A stretch of 64,000 nucleotides of DNA from CAZNXJ01 sp964577115 (GTDB lineage Bacteria; Planctomycetota; Planctomycetia; Pirellulales; Pirellulaceae): contig CAZNXJ010000014.1 of the NCBI GenBank assembly GCA_964577115.1, positions 82,536-146,535 on the forward strand. The letters are read 5' to 3'. Both the position numbers and the translations under genes were made by a program. The notes under the pieces are model-generated. The model made no database searches, was not told where the DNA came from, and saw nothing but the letters and a program-made list of their open reading frames with translations. Positions 59,725-64,000 of this stretch are shown in pieces (the first letter of the stretch is position 1; each line of letters opens with the position of its first letter).

Positions 59725-59741
59725 ACTTTGTATTGCAAAGT
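59725..59741. promoter_or_regulatory. Palindromic operator-like site, downstream copy
   Basis: ACTTTGTATTGCAAAGT: a perfect 6-base inverted repeat around TATTG. It lies 35 bases after the regulator's stop and some 150 bases before the radical-SAM remnant, so it may have controlled that lost gene. Confidence 0.72.
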
Positions 59742-59892
59742 AAGTGGCGTTGTGTGGCGGCGGCGTGTCTGGCGAGCAGCTTGTGCTGTGAGCGTGGACC
59801 GTTGGGAAGCCATGAACGGGAGTTGGTGAGATGCGGATACGAGTACCTCGGGCAATGCGCCTAGCGCCCTGTTGCCACCGGACGTGTTCTAG

Positions 59893-60066
59893 GGCCCTCC
59901 GCAAGCTCGGCACGCACTGCTGCTCAACCTCTTTTATCCTAAGGATCCGCACGCCAGCTTTGGCAATCATGCGCTGCCCCCGAGTCTCGCGTTGACGAGC
60001 ATCGCGGGGAGTACGCCTCCCGAATGGACCGTGCAGTACTGGGACGAGAACTTGCTTCAAGGTTCG
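59893..60066 (+). pseudogene. Remnant of a B12-binding radical SAM protein gene (N-terminal piece)
   Basis: Read in the frame starting at base 59893 (just after a TAG), the translation contains ALLLNLFYPKDPHASFGNHA and PPSLALTSIAGSTPPEWTVQ and ends YWDENLLQG. This wording is the N-terminus of a B12-binding-domain radical SAM protein family as I know it (L-N-x-x-Y-P-K-D-P-H-A-S-F-G-N-H, and W-x-V-x-Y-W-D-E-N-L). Conservation stops at about 60066; beyond it the frame is Arg-rich and random. No start codon precedes it, and no radical SAM CxxxCxxC motif remains. So it is a decayed fragment. Confidence 0.7.
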
Positions 60067-60212
60067 TTTTCGCTGCCAACTGCTCGCCGACCCGCCGCAC
60101 GCCGGCGCCTCAAGCAGTCCTGTTTCCGCCGACGTCTAGCGACTCGGCGGCGAGTCCCCTGCCCCGTCGGGAACAAGCCATAGTGTGTAGATGCGGCACA
60201 GGTGGGTGGCAC

Positions 60213-62795
60213 CTACGACACGCGCCGCACTTGGCACACAGTATCGAACCAGGCTTGCATCCCGGTGACGGGGGCGGGCTGAATAGGCAGGATGCGGTTG
60301 ATGTTGAAGCCCGCTCCACGGCCGCCCTGCTGCTTGTCCCACCAGAGACGCTCGGCGAGATCCGGATCTTCGGCAACGATCGTCTCGTCGTAGCCGGGGC
60401 CTTGGGGGCGGGGGCCGCGTGTTGCCGTGGCGGTTCGGCCGCCGAACAGGTGTCCCAAACTGTTGCTCACAGCCAGCACGCGCGGGTGGATACCTTCAGT
60501 CACGAACGCGCGCACGCGAGCGCTACCCAGCCGCTCGCCCGTCGCGCGGTGCGTCGCCCCTTTCGGCCGGAACGTAGTCAGCTCGATAAGGTCCCCCGTG
60601 CGAATGTTGAGGCGCCGAGCGGCCTCGGTGTTGATCCAGACCGGATTGTCGTGAACGATCTCGGTCAAATACTTTTGCGGCGCCGTGCGGCCTTGCGTGT
60701 GAACGTTCCATTTAAATGTCACCAGGACGAAGCGATCGTCCGGCAGATCTTCGTGCGCGGGAATCGGGACATAGTGCGGCAGGCCGTCTTCGACGATCCC
60801 GACCGCAGCGGCCTTCTCGGCTGCCGTGGCGCTGACGATCTCGAATTTTCTCGAGGGAGTCTTGAAGCCGCGCACGGGTACTCCATTGACTACGATCCCC
60901 ACCGGCTCGTCCTGGCCCGTGTCCGGATTGTTGCGGTATACGATCCCGCTCTGTTCATCGATGCGCGATTGTTCGAGCGTTTTCGCGTCGAGTGGGCGTT
61001 TGAACCATTCGTAGTATTTCGGCTCCGTGGTGTCGATCCAGACGCCTTCGTGTTTTAGCCGTTCAAAGCCGTCGCGAAAGTTGCCAGGCGGTACACCGCG
61101 GCATTGGTGGCGGACGAATGCTTCGTGATCGTCGAAAGCGAAAAATTGAGCGACATCCGGACCGAGCCGCTTGCCGAGCTCGATGAGTACATCGGCGAAG
61201 CTGACGCATTCAGCCGGTGGGGGAGTCAGCGGCTGCCGGAGTGTGACATAGGGTTGGAACTCGTAGGAGTTCCGCGAGTCGAGTCCCCAACGCTCGAGGT
61301 AGGTTGCATCGGGCAGAATTAGATCGGCGTAGTGAGCCGTTTCCGAGTAGACGATATCCGAGCAGACATGGAAGGGGATCAGCGTTTCATCGCGCAGCAC
61401 CTCGACGGTCAGGCTGCGCCCTTCGGGCCACGTTGTTGGCGATCCGAGCGTGTAGCTGATATAGACGTCCACGCGTGCGCGCTTCTGCTTGATATAGTCG
61501 TACACGATCTGCCCGACGCGCATTTTTTGCCAGTGATTGGCGAGCGGGTATTCGGGCGGATCTTCCAGATCGGTGCGGATCTTTACGCGGGGAGGCACAG
61601 GATCGGGCGGAGGAAATTTCTTCGCATCGACTCCGCCAGGGCCGCAGATGTAACCCCCTTCGCGCCCCATGCTCCCGACGAGTGCGTTGAGCATCACGAT
61701 GGCGCGTTCGTTGTGAAAGCCGTTGTAGTGGGCCTGGCTGCCGCGATTCGTGAACGCGGCGCAGCGGGGCCGGCAGCGTGCGAATTCGAGGGCGATGCGC
61801 TCAATATCGGTGGCGGCGATGCCGCTGATAGATGCGGCCCAGGCAGGCGTGTAGCGAGCGTAGAAGGCTCGAAGCTTGTCGAGCGGGTAGTTGGTCCAGG
61901 TCTCGAGGAACTCGCGATCGATTTCGTTGGCCTCGAGGATCGCGTGGCCCATGGCCAAGGCGATGGCGCCTTCCGTGCCGGGAAACGGTGCATGCCACTC
62001 GTCGCTGCGTCCGGCCGTGTTCGATAGCCGGACATCGAACGTGACCAGCTTAGCGCCGTTGTCAAACCGACCTCGCACGACGCGGCGGAGAAAATGGATG
62101 TGCCCCTGATGCGCCTCGTAAAAGTTCGAACCGAAGTTGAGTAGGTAATTCGTCCGTTCGGCGTCGACCGACTCCCAGTCCGCATCGCCGATGCACGCAT
62201 AGTTGGCAGCGCGTTTGTTGAGTGAACAGAGAGCTCGATGGTTCAGCTGCACGGGGGAGCCGATCGCGGCCATGAAGCGGCCGATGACGTCGTTGATGCG
62301 CGAGCGCCCGACGTGGATCGCAACCCGCTCAGGGTGCCCCTGATCCATGCACGTTCGGATGCGCTTTGCCATTTCGGCATACGCCTCGTCCCACGTGATG
62401 CGCTGCCACAGTCCCTCGCCGCGCCGCCCCGCACGGCGCAGGGGATAGAGCAGCCGTTCGGGATAGTCATTGATGGTGGGGCCCGACTGTCCTTTGGCGC
62501 AGAGGTGGGGGCCGTTGTTGGGATCACGAGGATTGCCGGCCACCTTCACCAACTTGCCGTCCAATACGTAGCCGACGATGCCGCAGACGGTCGAGCAGTT
62601 GAGGCAGACGCTAGGCACAACGGTAGCTCGGCGATAGTCGTTGGGGGCCGCGGGCCCGAGACGATCGTGGGGGTGTTCGTGCTGGTTGGCGGCGAGTTCC
62701 CCCGGGGAGAGCTGAATGAGCTCGCCGACGCCGAGCGTCGCGAGCGCACCGATACCGACTTTGACAAAGCTGCGGCGGTTCAGTTCCGCGCTCAT
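60213..62795 (-). CDS. Tat-exported molybdopterin oxidoreductase, PsrA/PhsA/TtrA-like catalytic subunit
   Basis: 860 residues. Tat motif 'NRRSFVKVGIGALATLG'. A [4Fe-4S] site with C64, C67, C71 and C99 ('PSVCLNCSTVCGIVG', 'HLCAKGQSGP'). Then the bis-MGD core: 'GRSRINDVIGRFMAAIGSP', the active-site region 'LNHRALCSLNKRAANYA' with a Cys that may bind Mo, 'GGVDAKKFPPPDP', 'LPDATYLERWGLDSRNSYEF', and a C-terminal MopB domain ('NPVWINTEAARRLNIRTGDL'). Likely a thiosulfate, polysulfide, tetrathionate or arsenite-type reductase. Overlaps the FeS subunit gene by 4 bases. A membrane-anchor subunit gene is not adjacent. Confidence 0.9.
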   Translation of the reverse strand: MSAELNRRSFVKVGIGALATLGVGELIQLSPGELAANQHEHPHDRLGPAAPNDYRRATVVPSVCLNCSTVCGIVGYVLDGKLVKVAGNPRDPNNGPHLCAKGQSGPTINDYPERLLYPLRRAGRRGEGLWQRITWDEAYAEMAKRIRTCMDQGHPERVAIHVGRSRINDVIGRFMAAIGSPVQLNHRALCSLNKRAANYACIGDADWESVDAERTNYLLNFGSNFYEAHQGHIHFLRRVVRGRFDNGAKLVTFDVRLSNTAGRSDEWHAPFPGTEGAIALAMGHAILEANEIDREFLETWTNYPLDKLRAFYARYTPAWAASISGIAATDIERIALEFARCRPRCAAFTNRGSQAHYNGFHNERAIVMLNALVGSMGREGGYICGPGGVDAKKFPPPDPVPPRVKIRTDLEDPPEYPLANHWQKMRVGQIVYDYIKQKRARVDVYISYTLGSPTTWPEGRSLTVEVLRDETLIPFHVCSDIVYSETAHYADLILPDATYLERWGLDSRNSYEFQPYVTLRQPLTPPPAECVSFADVLIELGKRLGPDVAQFFAFDDHEAFVRHQCRGVPPGNFRDGFERLKHEGVWIDTTEPKYYEWFKRPLDAKTLEQSRIDEQSGIVYRNNPDTGQDEPVGIVVNGVPVRGFKTPSRKFEIVSATAAEKAAAVGIVEDGLPHYVPIPAHEDLPDDRFVLVTFKWNVHTQGRTAPQKYLTEIVHDNPVWINTEAARRLNIRTGDLIELTTFRPKGATHRATGERLGSARVRAFVTEGIHPRVLAVSNSLGHLFGGRTATATRGPRPQGPGYDETIVAEDPDLAERLWWDKQQGGRGAGFNINRILPIQPAPVTGMQAWFDTVCQVRRVS

Positions 62796-63472
62796 GGCCG
62801 TTCTCCCGATCCTTCGTGGTCGGCGTCAAGCGTAGCCCAGGTATCGATTTCGTACGATCGCGGGTCGTGGTTACGGCCACGTGGAATTTTCTTTTCCATG
62901 GCGCGGACGAGTCCCCGGTAGCGGACTTGTGGTCGAGCGTTCTCGCCGGGCTTGAGCACTTCGAGTTCTGATTCGTGCGTGGCAACGAACTGCGCGATGC
63001 GGCTGTTGGGGTCGTTAAGGTCGCCAAAGATGATCGTTTCCCCGGGGCACGTCTCGACGCATGCCGGCGCCATGCCCGCTTCGAGGCGGTGTGAGCAGAA
63101 GTCGCATTTATCGGCCGTGTTCGTCTGGGGATGGACGTAGATGGCTCCGTACGGGCAGGCGTCTTCGCACTTGCCTTGGCCCGTACAGGTCTCCGTACGG
63201 ATCCGCACGATTCCGTCTTCGCCGCGAGTAATGGACTGGGTGGGGCAGGCCTTCAGGCAGGGGGCGTCCTCGCACTGCATGCAGACGACCGGCAGGAAGT
63301 GCCGCCGAACGTGGGGGAACGTGCCTTCGTCGTAGTAGTAAACCTTCGTGCGGAAGTTTCCTAGCGGCACGTGGTTTTCGACTTTGCATGCGACCGAACA
63401 GGCATGGCATCCCGTGCAGCGCTCGAGATCCAACGCCATGGCGTAGCGCTGGGGCGTAGAGGGGGCCGGCAT
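62792..63472 (-). CDS. 4Fe-4S ferredoxin-type electron-transfer subunit (PsrB/NrfC-like), one ligand missing
   Basis: 226 residues from the ATG at 63472 (GGAG upstream). Four cluster-binding groups: 'RCTGCHACSVACKVENHVP', 'CMQCEDAPCLKACPTQ', 'TCTGQGKCEDACPYGA', and 'KCDFCSHRL' with 'ACVETCPG'. In the third the usual C-x2-C-x2-C-x3-CP lacks its second Cys (Gln instead), so that cluster may be [3Fe-4S] or unusual. The protein shuttles electrons between a quinol-linked membrane subunit and the molybdopterin subunit. No NrfD/PsrC gene lies on either side. Confidence 0.92.
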   Translation of the reverse strand: MPAPSTPQRYAMALDLERCTGCHACSVACKVENHVPLGNFRTKVYYYDEGTFPHVRRHFLPVVCMQCEDAPCLKACPTQSITRGEDGIVRIRTETCTGQGKCEDACPYGAIYVHPQTNTADKCDFCSHRLEAGMAPACVETCPGETIIFGDLNDPNSRIAQFVATHESELEVLKPGENARPQVRYRGLVRAMEKKIPRGRNHDPRSYEIDTWATLDADHEGSGERP

Positions 63473-63579
63473 TCACGGGCTCCGCGGCGAGGGTTGCGCT
63501 GGGTGTGACGCGATGGGTTCTTCAGAGCGGCTGAGGTGGACGACCACGTAGAATCAGCGGTGACGCCGCTCGGTGAAAA

Positions 63580-63652
<73 letters not shown>

Positions 63653-64000
63653 TCGACGAGCGTAAACTTTTGCCGCCTGATTGTACGCTCGAATGCCCGT
63701 TATTTCACGGGGCGATCTGGCGAGAAGCGACGCGGGCTGGGGGAAGGCTCGGACAGTTGCACCACTTTGGTGAGCGTTGCATCCGCGACGTCTTGACTTT
63801 GAGGCGGGATTATACGCGGCGATCGCCGGATGCGGAGCGCCTGTCGGAGGAGCAGCCTGTTATCGGTGTGGCCGAATCGTCCGCCCGCGGAGATGTGACG
63901 GTGCCATGTTACGATGCCCTCTGGAGCGTAGCGACTAAAAGAGAGTGCTCGTTTGCTCGCAGCGGTCGTCCCGATGGCGTCGCCGGCAGGCGTCAGCGAA
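63653..64000. other. Region after the tRNA, start of next gene possible
   Basis: 348 bases with no gene I can support. A TTG or GTG with an AGAGAG ribosome-like site near 63936-63955 could begin a rightward gene that leaves the window (reading LLAAVVPMASPAGVSE), but only 16 codons are visible. Confidence 0.3.

Noticed and set aside
63793..63820. TTGACT followed by TTATAC as a sigma-70 promoter after the tRNA
   Set aside because: The boxes are only about 11 bases apart, too close for a -35/-10 pair.

Overview
The window is about 60% GC, densely coded on both strands, and reads as a chromosomal segment of a Planctomycetota bacterium, most likely of the Pirellulales type. That placement is an inference from gene content: three DUF1501 proteins, a DUF1080 protein, two ceramidase-like proteins (one with a LamG tail), sialidase-like BNR proteins with a sodium:solute symporter, Tat-exported mandelate racemase-like and molybdopterin enzymes, and giant hybrid sensor kinases. 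There is no 16S rRNA in the window, so the assignment cannot be made firmer here.

Layout. 1-6.9 kb: the tail of a giant DUF11 surface protein, a small exported protein, an ExbD/TolR-like protein, a cyclophilin, an HlyD adaptor translationally coupled to a fused ABC ATPase-permease, and a DUF1080 protein. 7.0-14.5 kb: an island of very small envelope and stress proteins (coiled-coil lipoprotein, CsbD, two DUF1328, a CsbD/YqjD-like protein, DUF3309, DUF2383) followed by pqiA-pqiB-like genes. 14.5-18.7 kb: a three-subunit molybdenum hydroxylase with a MoaD-like protein. 18.8-28 kb: DUF1501, an exported thioredoxin-fold protein, then an aminotransferase IV / sialidase / SSS symporter run divergent from an amidohydrolase-sialidase pair. 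28.2-34.8 kb: a PAS-GAF hybrid kinase, a beta-CASP nuclease and a ceramidase-LamG protein. 35-45 kb: a possible RidA-like protein, tandem DUF1501 genes, an RND efflux pair and a mandelate racemase-like enzyme. 45.4-50.4 kb: NrfH-NrfA nitrite reductase, a general-stress (YflT-like) protein and a second ceramidase-like protein. 50.6-59.7 kb: a 1352-residue hybrid kinase, a HEXXH membrane protein, an NnrU/ICMT-like protein, an esterase, a PKD protein, and a membrane protein/winged-helix regulator pair. 59.9-64 kb: a radical-SAM remnant, a molybdopterin oxidoreductase with its FeS subunit, and a CAU-anticodon tRNA.

The strongest unlabelled signal is a set of sigma-54 type -24/-12 sites (GG-N10-GC, close to TGGCAC-N5-TTGC) in front of the small stress genes on both strands. 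The same element precedes the PAS hybrid kinase at 28.24 kb and the general-stress protein at 48.77 kb. This suggests one RpoN-dependent envelope-stress regulon. No enhancer-binding activator is encoded in the window.

A second signal lies at 58.6-59.8 kb. Two near-identical palindromes (ACTTTG-N5-CAAAGT type) bracket a membrane-protein/regulator operon, and the membrane-protein frame is split by a single in-frame TGA although the protein pattern continues for 75 codons beyond it. Close by is a decayed B12-binding radical SAM gene. No CRISPR array, insertion sequence, phage or integrase was found.
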